Assembly (NCBI RefSeq): GCF_000013345.1
Contig: NC_007777.1
Location: 2,542,001 to 2,606,000 of the forward strand
Source: Frankia casuarinae
Lineage (GTDB): Bacteria > Actinomycetota > Actinomycetes > Frankiales > Frankiaceae
Direction of reading: 5' to 3'
DNA length: 64,000 bases
Shown here: piece by piece, positions 57,119 to 64,000 of the stretch
Position numbering within the stretch: position 1 is the stretch's first letter
Layout of the letters: every line of letters begins with the position of its first letter
Notes under the pieces: generated by a model
What the model was told of the DNA's origin: nothing
The model's database searches: none
Seen by the model: only the letters and a program-made list of their open reading frames with translations
Translations under genes and position numbers: made by a program

Positions 57119-57607
57119 CTACTGAGCCCGCTGGCGGGCCCGCCGGACCGGCTGAGGGCTCTTCGCTGGTCCGGCCAGATGCCCCTCGATCAAGCGGTTC
57201 ATCGCCCGCAGGAAGACCTCCCGCTCCTTGGTGGGAAGCGCCGCCAACGCCTCCTCATGGACCCGATCGACGATCTCCTGGCTCCGCGCGGCGATCCGCG
57301 CGCCCGCCTCGGTGACCGCGATGATCCGAGCCCGCCGGTCCCTGGCGGAGGGCCGACGTTCGGCGAGGCCGGCCTTCTCCAAGGCGTCCACGGTGACCAC
57401 CATCGTTGTCTTGTCCATGTCGCCGATCTCGGCGAGCTGGATCTGGGTGCGCTCCTCCTCCAGGGCATGCACCAGCACGCAGTGCATGCGTGCGGTGAGA
57501 CCGATCTCGGCGAGCGCGGCCGCCATCCGGGTCCGCAGGGCATGACTGGCGTGGTCCAGCAGGAACGACAAGTCTGGTCCGGCGCGGGAGGGTGCCATGG
57601 CGGTCAT
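57119..57607 (-). CDS. MarR-family transcriptional regulator
   Basis: The protein has 162 residues. LSFLLDHASHALRTRMAAAL is the dimer helix. MHCVLVHALEEERTQIQLAE, MDKTTMVVTVDALEKAGLAE and RRPSARDRRARIIAVTEAGA form the winged HTH with the DRR wing. It is close to the acetyltransferase gene on the same strand, 32 bases upstream, which may be in its operon. No operator-like palindrome stands out. Confidence 0.92.
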   Translation of the reverse strand: MTAMAPSRAGPDLSFLLDHASHALRTRMAAALAEIGLTARMHCVLVHALEEERTQIQLAEIGDMDKTTMVVTVDALEKAGLAERRPSARDRRARIIAVTEAGARIAARSQEIVDRVHEEALAALPTKEREVFLRAMNRLIEGHLAGPAKSPQPVRRARQRAQ

Positions 57608-57639
57608 GCCCGCAGCCTAACGACTAGGTCCGTCGCGGA

Positions 57640-58197
57640 TTATCCGTAAGCTTGCTGTCGAGTGGTTGGGGTGACCCAGCCGGCCCGGCTGACCGCGTAG
57701 ACGGCATGGGCCTCGTCGTGGAGGAACTCGCTGCGGACGTATGCCATGCCGAGGCGTTCGGCGACCCGGACAGACGCGGCGTTGGCCGGGACGATGACCG
57801 AGACGACCTCGGTGAGGTCGGGGCGCTGGGCGAACACCCAGGTCAGTGCCGCGGTGGCGGCCTCGGTGGCATAGCCGCGCCCCCAGCGGTCCCGGCGCAG
57901 GAACCAGACGGCCTCGATGCCCGGCCAGCCGGGTTCGGTCCACAGCCCCGCCTGGCCGACGAGCTGCCCGCTCGCCTTCTCGACAACCGACCACGGACCT
58001 ACGCCGGTCAGCACCCAGCAGCCCATGCAGCCGGCCAGGGCATGCCAGACGCCGTCCGGGTCGGTCGGCCGGTGGAAGTAGCGGGTGAACTCGGGATCGG
58101 ACCAGATCTCGGTGTAGCCGGCGACGTCGTCGTTGTGGATGGGCCGCAGGACGAGCCGGTCCGTCGTGAGAAGGGGAATGATCGTGGTCAGACTCAT
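57640..58197 (-). CDS. GNAT-family N-acetyltransferase (RimJ/RimL type)
   Basis: The 185-residue enzyme from ATG 58197 uses acetyl-CoA. The pattern is that of the RimL group: LLTTDRLVLRPIHNDDVAGY, SVVEKASGQLVGQAGLW, EAVWFLRRDRWGRGYATEAA and VSVIVPANAASVRVAERLGM. The RWGRGYA segment is the pyrophosphate loop. The acceptor is unknown. Confidence 0.92.
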   Translation of the reverse strand: MSLTTIIPLLTTDRLVLRPIHNDDVAGYTEIWSDPEFTRYFHRPTDPDGVWHALAGCMGCWVLTGVGPWSVVEKASGQLVGQAGLWTEPGWPGIEAVWFLRRDRWGRGYATEAATAALTWVFAQRPDLTEVVSVIVPANAASVRVAERLGMAYVRSEFLHDEAHAVYAVSRAGWVTPTTRQQAYG

Positions 58198-58331
58198 CGT
58201 GTCCGGTAGTTTGCCGGAAGCGTGCGGCACGCCGCGAGAAAGGCGGCGACCGTGGGTTGTGAGGCGGACCGTGGGTTGTGAGGCGGACCGTGGGACCCGC
58301 GCGCGAGCCACCGGCTGGATAGCCACGGGTC

Positions 58332-58560
58332 GTGGCTCTGTTCTGTCTGCTGCACGGAGCCTGGCACGACGCCACGTGCTGGGAGCCCCTCGGAGCGCAA
58401 CTGCGGGCGCGGGGACATCGGGTGGTGGCACCGGATCTGCCGTTGCACAACCCGGCCACGACGTACGAGGAACGCATCCGCCCGGCGCTCGCCGCCCTCG
58501 ATGTGGCCATCGTGGCCGCCGGACCCGGGGCGCTCGCGGTACGCCTCTGCCCGCGGCCTG
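58332..58560 (+). pseudogene. N-terminal fragment of an alpha/beta hydrolase gene
   Basis: The frame encodes VALFCLLHGAWHDATCWEPL, RGHRVVAPDLPLHNPATTYE and ERIRPALAAL, the oxyanion strand and first loop of an EstA/MenH-like hydrolase. The nucleophile elbow (GHSMGS) is missing, and the frame runs into unrelated sequence. The interval before the SHOCT gene thus holds a degraded gene. Confidence 0.65.
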
Positions 58561-58665
58561 TGCCCCGCGGCCCAGTTCGCCCGGGACGGGTCAGACCATC
58601 GCCGGTCGTGTGGACGGCGGCGCCAGGGGCATTCCCCCAGCACAGGCCGGTCGTCGGCCAGGTCC

Positions 58666-58679
58666 GGGACGAACGGCCC
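58666..58679. promoter_or_regulatory. DevR/DosR-box-like motif before the SHOCT-PspA operon
   Basis: The 14-mer gggacgaacggccc lies 93 bases upstream of the SHOCT start (58772). It has one difference from the motif at 10543-10556, and the surrounding gtccgggacgaac and ccctcgt bases match too. Confidence 0.45.
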
Positions 58680-58771
58680 TCGTTCCATCGCCCCTCGGAA
58701 CGAAGGTCGAGGAGCGGCAGGCCGCCAATGATATCGAACCGCCGAGGGTATCGAGATCGAAGGAGATCACG

Positions 58772-59116
58772 ATGATGATCTGGGATGGGCACACCTGGGG
58801 CTGGGGCGGCTGGCTGCTGATGTCGTTCAGCATGGTCGTCTTCTGGGGGCTGGTGATCGGGGTACTGGTTGCTCTCCTGCGCGCGGGCCGCGGCGGCGGG
58901 CCGGGTACGTCGGCCGAACCGCCCGGAGTGGAACGGCCCGGTACCGAACGGCCCGGTACCGAACGGCCCGGTACCGAACGGCCCGGCGAGCGGTCGGCCG
59001 AGCGGATCCTCGCCGAGCGTTACGCCCGCGGTGAGATCGATGAGGCGGAGTACCACCGCCGCCTGGACGTGTTGCGTGAACGGCCCGGCCCGACGGATCT
59101 CACCAGGGCTGGCTGA
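58772..59116 (+). CDS. SHOCT-domain small membrane protein, first gene of the psp operon
   Basis: The protein has 114 residues, starting after AAGGAG. It has a Trp-rich start (MMIWDGHTWGWGGWLL), one transmembrane helix (SFSMVVFWGLVIGVLVALL), a linker of RPGTE repeats (15-bp DNA repeats at 58931-58975) and a C-terminal SHOCT motif (ERILAERYARGEIDEAEYHR). SHOCT motifs are short oligomerisation segments often joined to membrane anchors. It lies 60 bases upstream of pspA and may recruit Psp proteins to the membrane (inference). Confidence 0.85.
   Translation: MMIWDGHTWGWGGWLLMSFSMVVFWGLVIGVLVALLRAGRGGGPGTSAEPPGVERPGTERPGTERPGTERPGERSAERILAERYARGEIDEAEYHRRLDVLRERPGPTDLTRAG
58931..58975. repeat. 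15-bp tandem repeat gaacggcccggtacc x3
   Basis: Three perfect units encode ERPGT repeats in the linker of the SHOCT protein; a partial fourth follows. Confidence 0.95.
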
Positions 59117-59176
59117 CCGTCGGCTGACCGGCGAGATCGGAGAGGGACCGACGGGATCGGGGGAGGGAAGGCGTCG

Positions 59177-59932
59177 ATGAGCCTGAGCAGGCGGCTGGCG
59201 TTGGTGTTCCGGGCCAAGGCCAGCAGGATGTTGGACCGCGCCGAGGATCCGCGTGAGGTTCTCGACTATTCCTACGCTCGGCAGCTCGAGCTGCTGGCGC
59301 AGGTCCGCCGCGGGGTCGCGGACGTCGCTACCAGCCGGAAGCGGCTGGAGCTCCAGGTCGAACAGCTACGGGCGGCCGCCGAGCGGCTGTCCGGACAGGC
59401 CCGCCAAGCGGTCGCCGCGGGCCGCGACGACCTGGCCAGGGAGGCCCTCGGTCGCCGGGCCGGGGTGGCCGCGCAGTTGGAGGATCTGCGGGAGCAGCAT
59501 GCGTCGCTGCGAGCGGAGGAGGACCGGTTGACGCTGGCGGCGCGGCGGCTGGCGGCCCAGCTCGAGGCGTTCCGGACCAGGAAGGAGACCGTGAAGGCGA
59601 CGTACACCGCGGCGGAGGCGCAGACGAAGATCGGCGAGGCGCTGGCGGGGGTCTCCGAGGAGATGGGCGACGTCGGCCTGGCAATCCAGCGGGCCGAGGA
59701 CAGGACCGAGCAGATGCAGGCCAGGGCCGGCGCGATCGACGAACTACTCGCCTCCGGCGCCTTGGAGACGGCGGCCGGTGGCCCGCGCGGCGACATCCAG
59801 GCCGAGCTGGACCGGCTGTCCGCGACCGCCGACATCGATCAGGATCTGGCCGAGATCAAAAGCGCCATGCCCGCGCGGGCGATTGGCGGCCGCCCGCCGG
59901 CCGACGCCGCTCGACCGGAGGAGCGGCCGTGA
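59177..59932 (+). CDS. pspA: PspA/IM30 (ESCRT-III-like) membrane stress protein
   Basis: The 251-residue coiled-coil protein assembles on damaged membranes and stabilises them. LSRRLALVFRAKASRMLDRA is the amphipathic N-terminal helix with following ED, and DPREVLDYSYARQLELL the second segment. Long coiled coils cover about residues 30-200 (ERLSGQARQAVAAGRDDLAR, EALAGVSEEMGDVGLAIQRA). The start is ATG 59177, after the motif gggaggga. The gene overlaps pspAA by 4 bases (GTGA), so they are coupled. Confidence 0.93.
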   Translation: MSLSRRLALVFRAKASRMLDRAEDPREVLDYSYARQLELLAQVRRGVADVATSRKRLELQVEQLRAAAERLSGQARQAVAAGRDDLAREALGRRAGVAAQLEDLREQHASLRAEEDRLTLAARRLAAQLEAFRTRKETVKATYTAAEAQTKIGEALAGVSEEMGDVGLAIQRAEDRTEQMQARAGAIDELLASGALETAAGGPRGDIQAELDRLSATADIDQDLAEIKSAMPARAIGGRPPADAARPEERP

Positions 59933-60210
59933 TCGTGCGCATTCTGGGTGAGGGCCAGTTCGACCTGCCCGCAACCGACCTGGAGGCCCTCAACGAGCTG
60001 GATGACGTGCTGCTGACGGCCGTCGAGGCCGGTGACGAGCCGGCATTCCAGGAAGCCTTGACGAGGCTGCTCGAACGGGTCCGGACCCGCGGCCGCGCGG
60101 TGCCGGCGGACCAGCTGGAGCCATCGGAGCTGGTGCTGCCGCGCGCCGACACCGGGCTGGCGGAGGTCCGCGGACTGCTCGGCGACGAAGGCCTGATTCC
60201 CGGCTCCTGA
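59929..60210 (+). CDS. pspAA: PspA-associated protein PspAA
   Basis: The 93-residue protein begins MIVRILGEGQFDLPATDLEA and continues with LNELDDVLLTAVEAGDEPAF. LERVRTRGRAVPADQL and SELVLPRADTGLAEVRGLL follow. This matches PspAA-domain proteins, which occur next to pspA in actinobacteria and other groups. It is likely to modulate PspA assembly. GTG 59929 overlaps the pspA stop. Confidence 0.9.
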   Translation: MIVRILGEGQFDLPATDLEALNELDDVLLTAVEAGDEPAFQEALTRLLERVRTRGRAVPADQLEPSELVLPRADTGLAEVRGLLGDEGLIPGS

Positions 60211-60259
60211 TTTCTGGCGGCCGAGCCCCGACCGACGAGGTGACGATGGTGAGGTGACG

Positions 60260-61234
60260 ATGGTGATGACGCGTGTGCCGCGGCGGTTCGCCCTGGACCG
60301 GGGACTGTCGGCCCGGATGGTGCTGACCGTCTTCCTGCTCGGGTTGGTCTACGTCGCCTTCATCGCCGTCCTGATCGCCGTCGGAGTGTCACCGGTCCTG
60401 GTCGTCGCGATCGCCGGCGGGCTGCTCGCCGCCCAGTACTGGTTCTCGGACCGCATCGCGCTGTACGCGACCGGTGGGCGCATCGTCAGCCCGGCGCAGG
60501 AGCCGCGGCTGCACGGCGTCGTGGATCGGCTCTGCGCGCTGTCCGACCTACCGAAGCCCGTGGTGGCGGTCGCGGACACCGACCTGCCGAACGCGTTCGC
60601 CACCGGCCGGACCCCGAAACGCGCCGTCGTCTGCGTGACGACCGGGCTGCTGCGCAGGCTGGAGGTCGACGAGCTGGAGGGGGTGCTGTCCCACGAGCTG
60701 TCCCACGTCGCGCACCGGGACGTGGCCGTCATGACCGTCGCGTCGTTTCTCGGGGTGCTCGCCGGTCTGGTCACCCGATTCGGTCTCTACTCCGGGATGG
60801 CCGGCGGCTTCGGCCGGTCCGACGGCGGTGACGGCGGTGACGGCGGTGACGATGACGAGGACAGCGGCGCCCTCGTCGTGCTCGTCGTTGTGGTCGTCTC
60901 CGCCGCCGTCTACGCGCTGTCGTTCCTGCTGACCAGGGCGCTGTCGCGGTACCGGGAGCTCGCCGCCGACCGGTCCGGGGCGATCCTCACCGGCCAGCCG
61001 GCCGCGCTCGCCGCCGCGCTCACCAAGGTCACCGGCGAGATCTCCCGGATCCCGACCCGCGACCTGCGGGCCGCCGAACCGTTCAACGCCTTCTTCTTCG
61101 CTCCCGCGCTGGCGAACGGCGTCAGCCTGTCCTCGTTGTTCTCGACCCATCCGCCGCTGGATGCCCGCCTGGCCCAGCTTGCCCGGCTGGCCGCCCAGTT
61201 CGGTGAGCCCGCCCAGTTCGGTGAGCCCGGGTAG
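60260..61234 (+). CDS. htpX: HtpX-type zinc metalloprotease (family M48)
   Basis: The protein has 324 residues from ATG 60260 (upstream GTG 60254 is also possible). It has N-terminal hydrophobic helices (MVLTVFLLGLVYVAFIAVLI, VSPVLVVAIAGGLLAAQYWF) and the zinc motif LSHELSHVAHRD. After the motif come further helices (VVLVVVVVSAAVYALSFLL) and the third ligand in YRELAADRSGAIL. It removes damaged membrane proteins. An acidic Gly/Asp loop is encoded by ggtgacggc repeats. The C-terminal QFGEP repeats are encoded by 18-bp repeats that also hold the stop. Confidence 0.93.
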   Translation: MVMTRVPRRFALDRGLSARMVLTVFLLGLVYVAFIAVLIAVGVSPVLVVAIAGGLLAAQYWFSDRIALYATGGRIVSPAQEPRLHGVVDRLCALSDLPKPVVAVADTDLPNAFATGRTPKRAVVCVTTGLLRRLEVDELEGVLSHELSHVAHRDVAVMTVASFLGVLAGLVTRFGLYSGMAGGFGRSDGGDGGDGGDDDEDSGALVVLVVVVVSAAVYALSFLLTRALSRYRELAADRSGAILTGQPAALAAALTKVTGEISRIPTRDLRAAEPFNAFFFAPALANGVSLSSLFSTHPPLDARLAQLARLAAQFGEPAQFGEPG

Positions 61235-61268
61235 TTCGGTGACCCGGGTAGTTCGGTGACCCGGGTAG
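61196..61268. repeat. 18/17-bp tandem repeats over the htpX stop codon
   Basis: Units cagttcggtgagcccgcc and variants, then tagttcggtgacccggg twice, run from the last htpX codons (QFGEP twice) through the stop into the gap before pspAB. Confidence 0.9.
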
Positions 61269-61283
61269 AAAGCAGGCCGGATC

Positions 61284-61880
61284 ATGCGGATCCTCGACGT
61301 GCTTCTCGGCCGGACCCGGCCCGTCCCGCCGGACCTCGACCGGCTGTTCACGCTCCCAGCCGCCGCCGTCATCCTGCAGGCCGCCAGCTCATGGCGACCG
61401 ACCGGGGTCGGAGCGGTCTGTGTCAAACCCGCGTCAGGCGGCGCGTTCACCGGGGTAGCGCAGGAGATCGACCGGCTGCTGAGCATGGACGGCGGCCGGT
61501 ACGAGCGGCGCACGGACAGCTTCGGGTACAGCTGGCTGCTGCGACGGACCGGCGAGCAGGACCTCGCTGGCCTGGTCACCGACCTGCACGCGGCGAATGC
61601 CACGGTGCGCGACGCCGGCTTCGGCCCGGCACTGCTGTGCACCGTCGTCGGGTTCACCGACGGCAGCAGGCCGATGGGGCTGATCTACCTCTACAAACGC
61701 GGCACCTGGTACCCGTTCGTGCCGGCCGGTGACCAGCGTCGGGACAATCCGGCCGAGCTGGAGGTACGGGAGATGCTGGCGGGTGAGCTCCCGATCGAAC
61801 CGGACCTGTCCCGTTGGTTTCCCCTGTGGGGAGCGCCCGGCATCGACGCGCCGGGTCGCGACCCCGACACGCACGGGTGA
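61284..61880 (+). CDS. pspAB: PspA-associated protein PspAB
   Basis: The 198-residue protein has MRILDVLLGRTRPVPPDLDR, LFTLPAAAVILQAAS and YERRTDSFGYSWLLRR. It continues with LVTDLHAANATVRDAGFGPA and LLCTVVGFTDGSRPMGLIYL, and ends in IEPDLSRWFPLWGAP. This corresponds to PspAB, found with PspA, PspAA and HtpX in actinomycetes. The biochemical role is not known. The operon seems to end here, as the next gene is convergent. Confidence 0.88.
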   Translation: MRILDVLLGRTRPVPPDLDRLFTLPAAAVILQAASSWRPTGVGAVCVKPASGGAFTGVAQEIDRLLSMDGGRYERRTDSFGYSWLLRRTGEQDLAGLVTDLHAANATVRDAGFGPALLCTVVGFTDGSRPMGLIYLYKRGTWYPFVPAGDQRRDNPAELEVREMLAGELPIEPDLSRWFPLWGAPGIDAPGRDPDTHG

Positions 61881-61901
61881 CCTCGTCGGCTTTTCGTCCG
61901 G

Positions 61902-62828
61902 TCAGGATCGGTGCGCATAGGCTGCCTGCGCGTGTTCAAAGCGGTGCTCGGTGGTGTGGGCGGTGTCGGCGGCGGCGGCGGCCGTGGCCAGGACGAGCGC
62001 GGCGAGGGCAACGGCCAGGGCGGGGCGTGGTTTGGGAGGCGGGTCCAGCAGCGCCCGCGCCCGGTGGGTGAGGTCGGTGTGCACGGCGCCGAGTGCCGAG
62101 GTCGGAGTGGTCGGCATGCCGGTGCGGGCGAGGCCGGCGCGGGCCAAGGCCCGGGCGACCACAGCGCGATCTTCGGTGACAGCGGCGGCGTCTTCGTCGG
62201 CCCAGCGTTCGACGGCGAGGCGCACGGCGGCGGCGGGTGTCCGCAGCAGCGGGTTGGCGGCGGCGGCGAGGTCGGCGAGCTGGGTGTAGGCGTGGTGGCG
62301 GTGATGCAGGTGGGAGCGTTCATGGGCGAGTAGCACGCGGCGTTCGTCGGCGGGCAGCGCGCGCAGCATGGCGGTGGACACCACGATCCGGCCGGTCAGT
62401 CCGGGCAGCGTGTAGGCGTCGGGGTGGTCGTCCTCGACGATGACGAGGCCGGTAGGCGACGGTCCGAGCCGCCGGCAGGTGAGTTCCGCGGCGGCGAGGT
62501 CCTGGCCGAGGGCGGCGGCGCGCCGGGCGGCGGCGGCGAGCAGCCCGACGACGACGGCGGCCGGCACCAGCCCGGCCGCGGCGGGTAGCGGGTCGTGGCC
62601 GCGGATCATGGTGGCCGACCAGTGCCCGACCGCGGTGAGCAGGGGCAGCTGGGCGAGCAGGGTGAAGGCGGCGACGGCCAGGACGAATCCGGTGGCCAAC
62701 GCGGTGACCAGACAGGCCAGGGTCAGCAGCCGGGTGGCGGCGGCGGGCGGCAACCGCCGGCCGAGCCAGCCGCCGCTGACGGCCAGCAGCAGGTTCGTGG
62801 CCAACGGGATCAGCGCGACGGCCGTCAT
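61902..62828 (-). CDS. M56-family (BlaR1-like) membrane metalloprotease
   Basis: The protein has 308 residues. Hydrophobic helices at both ends (VALIPLATNLLLAVSGGWL, LALAVALAALVLATAAAAA) enclose the cytoplasmic protease with the zinc motif LLAHERSHLHHRH. The acidic third ligand is in ERWADEDAAAV. In the BlaR1/MecR1 family the protease inactivates the BlaI repressor when a ligand is sensed. There is no C-terminal penicillin-binding domain, so the signal is unknown. It overlaps blaI by 4 bases (ATGA). Confidence 0.9.
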   Translation of the reverse strand: MTAVALIPLATNLLLAVSGGWLGRRLPPAAATRLLTLACLVTALATGFVLAVAAFTLLAQLPLLTAVGHWSATMIRGHDPLPAAAGLVPAAVVVGLLAAAARRAAALGQDLAAAELTCRRLGPSPTGLVIVEDDHPDAYTLPGLTGRIVVSTAMLRALPADERRVLLAHERSHLHHRHHAYTQLADLAAAANPLLRTPAAAVRLAVERWADEDAAAVTEDRAVVARALARAGLARTGMPTTPTSALGAVHTDLTHRARALLDPPPKPRPALAVALAALVLATAAAAADTAHTTEHRFEHAQAAYAHRS

Positions 62829-63226
62829 AGCCCCTGCCCGCCGTCCGTCTCTGACCGCGGGTGGTGGCTGGCGAGGATGTCGGCGAGGAGTTGTTCGTCT
62901 TCGGGACGCAGATCCGCGACGAAGCGGGCCAGGGCTTCAGCCCGGTTGGCGCCAGCGCCGAGCAGGCGGGTCATCTGGCGGGCGGTGAGTGCGGCGTCGA
63001 GGGTTTCCGGTTCGGCGGCCAGCGTGTAGGCGTAGGAGCGGCCGGCGGGCTGCCGGGTGAGTGCGCCCTTGTCGTGCAGCCGGGCCAGCGTGGTCATCAC
63101 GGTGGTGTAGGCCAGCGGCTCGCCGAGTTCGGCGAGCGTCTCGGTCGGGGTGAGCGGCCGGCCGGCCGCCGCGATCGCGGCGAGCACCTCTCGTTCGAGC
63201 GCTCCCGGCTCCCGCCGCTTCGCCAT
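62825..63226 (-). CDS. blaI: BlaI/MecI-family repressor
   Basis: The 133-residue protein from ATG 63226 reads MAKRREPGALEREVLAAIAA, then LTPTETLAELGEPLAYTTVM and TTLARLHDKGALTRQPAGRS. This is the winged HTH of BlaI with the recognition helix at AYTTVMTTL. The C-terminal helical part serves dimerisation. It is cleaved by the coupled M56 protease in known systems. Two TACTA-type inverted repeats lie in the divergent region between this gene and the ABC transporter. Confidence 0.93.
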   Translation of the reverse strand: MAKRREPGALEREVLAAIAAAGRPLTPTETLAELGEPLAYTTVMTTLARLHDKGALTRQPAGRSYAYTLAAEPETLDAALTARQMTRLLGAGANRAEALARFVADLRPEDEQLLADILASHHPRSETDGGQGL

Positions 63227-63240
63227 CCGTTGCCCTCCTC

Positions 63241-63292
63241 GCGGCTGTCGCTCGCGGCTGTCGCTCGCGGCTGTCGCTCGCGGCTGTCGCTT
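63241..63292. repeat. 13-bp tandem repeat gcggctgtcgctc x4
   Basis: Four units (last with one change) lie directly upstream of blaI, within its leader. Confidence 0.95.
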
Positions 63293-63304
63293 GCGACCAC
63301 TCAC

Positions 63305-63323
63305 TACTATCGCGTTGATAGTA
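63305..63323. promoter_or_regulatory. BlaI-type operator upstream of blaI
   Basis: The inverted repeat TACTATCgcgttGATAGTA has seven-base arms and a 5-bp spacer. It matches the TACTA...TAGTA type bound by BlaI/CopY repressors. It lies 79 bases from the blaI start. Confidence 0.65.
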
Positions 63324-63447
63324 CGAACGGTCGAGTGGTACAGGCCTGCCCTGGCCCGCTGCCGACCATCCGCGTAGCGGGCCTCTCGGTGGCACTGGAT
63401 CGGTCTCCACCCGGCCCGGCCCTTGCCGCCTGCCGCGCACCCGCGCG

Positions 63448-63470
63448 TCTACTATTCATCGAGTAGTAGA
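63448..63470. promoter_or_regulatory. BlaI-type operator upstream of the ABC transporter
   Basis: Arms TCTACTA (63448-63454) and TAGTAGA (63464-63470) form an inverted repeat, 20 bases before the ATG at 63490. The TACTA core links it to the operator at 63305. Confidence 0.6.
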
Positions 63471-63489
63471 TATCTTGAGGGAGGGACGT

Positions 63490-64000
63490 ATGGCGGCTGG
63501 CGTACCGGCGGTGGAGGCCACCGGCCTGGTGAAACGCTTCGGCGGTCTCACTGCGGTGGATCATGTTGATCTGCGGGTGGACGTCGGGGAGGTCTACGGC
63601 ATCCTCGGCCCGAACGGTGCCGGGAAGACGACGTTCCTGCGGATGCTGTTCGGGTTGATCCGCCCGGACGCCGGGGTGTTGCGGCTGTTCGGTCGCAGTT
63701 GGGCCCAGGCCGGCCCGGCGACATTGGACGGGGTCGCGGGGTTCATCGAGAGCCCCCGTTTCTATCCATATCTGTCCGGCCGGAGGAACCTGGAGCTGCT
63801 GGCCGGACTCGACGGCGGTGACGCCGACAGCCGGATCGACAGGGTCCTCGACCTGGTGGATCTTGCCGACCGGGCCGGGGACAAGGTCGGCGGCTACTCG
63901 TTCGGGATGCGTCAACGGCTCGGGGTGGCCGCCTCGCTGCTACGCGACCCGCGGCTGCTGGTGCTGGACGAGCCGGCCAACGGCCTGGACCCGGCCGGTA
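63490..64000 (+). CDS. ABC transporter ATP-binding protein (3' end outside window)
   Basis: The first 170 residues are visible. The Walker A motif is LGPNGAGKTTFLRML, preceded by VEATGLVKRFGGLTAVDHVD. A GFIESPRFYPYLSGRRNLEL segment is typical of the DrrA/BcrA-type exporters. The signature reads GGYSFGMRQRLGVAASLL, and Walker B LLVLDEPANGLDPAG. The usual partner is a separate permease, which should lie beyond the window. The start follows GAGGGAGGG. The operator upstream suggests control by BlaI, so an antibiotic- or envelope-stress-induced efflux role is likely (inference). Confidence 0.93.
   Translation, partial: MAAGVPAVEATGLVKRFGGLTAVDHVDLRVDVGEVYGILGPNGAGKTTFLRMLFGLIRPDAGVLRLFGRSWAQAGPATLDGVAGFIESPRFYPYLSGRRNLELLAGLDGGDADSRIDRVLDLVDLADRAGDKVGGYSFGMRQRLGVAASLLRDPRLLVLDEPANGLDPAG

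Overview
The window is high-GC DNA from an actinomycete. GTG starts are frequent, helix-turn-helix regulators and DUF222-type HNH proteins are present, the isocitrate dehydrogenase is monomeric, PspA partners are of the actinobacterial type, and insertion sequences and group II introns are abundant. A Frankia-like organism fits best, but this is inferred from gene content, not from a marker gene. I see no rRNA, tRNA or CRISPR array.

Layout. 1-1240: end of a probable B12-dependent acyl-CoA mutase gene and its GTPase chaperone meaB, joined by nine perfect 13-bp repeats. 1475-8015: a chaperone block, with dnaK-grpE-dnaJ on the minus strand and hsp20 and groEL on the plus strand, without groES or hspR. 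8550-10938: a secreted protein, a TetR regulator and a decayed SHOCT-type membrane protein. 11151-14638: a four-gene island of DUF262 and HEPN genes (minus strand) facing a ParA-like ATPase and a small partner (plus strand). This is my main candidate for an undescribed defence or toxin-antitoxin-like system. 14641-17870: an IS4 element and a graveyard of fragments (second IS end, TIR domain, MntA, intron maturase, sigma factor). 17895-21646: a MarR regulator divergent from a lipoprotein-sulfatase operon, with two identical palindromes between them. 21944-28999: a second accessory stretch with a proline iminopeptidase, an intact MntA/HepT toxin-antitoxin pair, an IS630 transposase gene split by an ISKra4 element with a 9-bp target duplication, a group II intron and a PIN-domain remnant.

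29187-54108 is mostly housekeeping or conserved genes: epoxide hydrolase, PEP-mutase-family lyase, monomeric isocitrate dehydrogenase, DUF2142 membrane protein, lipoproteins, HxlR regulator, YceI, an O-antigen-polymerase-like protein, a secreted lipase, a short-chain cis-prenyltransferase, a methyltransferase, a TetR regulator and a thioesterase. Several remnants (YdeP-like oxidoreductase, SRPBCC, RpiR) lie among them. 54339-58560 holds an HNH protein, a MarR regulator, an acetyltransferase and fragments of MFS, aminoglycoside-phosphotransferase and hydrolase genes.

58772-61880 is a membrane-stress operon: SHOCT protein, PspA, PspAA, HtpX and PspAB. The SHOCT gene here and its decayed paralogue at 10633 share an upstream motif that resembles a DevR/DosR box. 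61902-64000 is a BlaI-M56 protease sensor pair divergent from an ABC transporter, with one TACTA-type inverted repeat in front of each. Short perfect tandem repeats occur throughout, often at gene starts. At least four frameshifts fall in runs of G or C, so some broken genes may be assembly errors.
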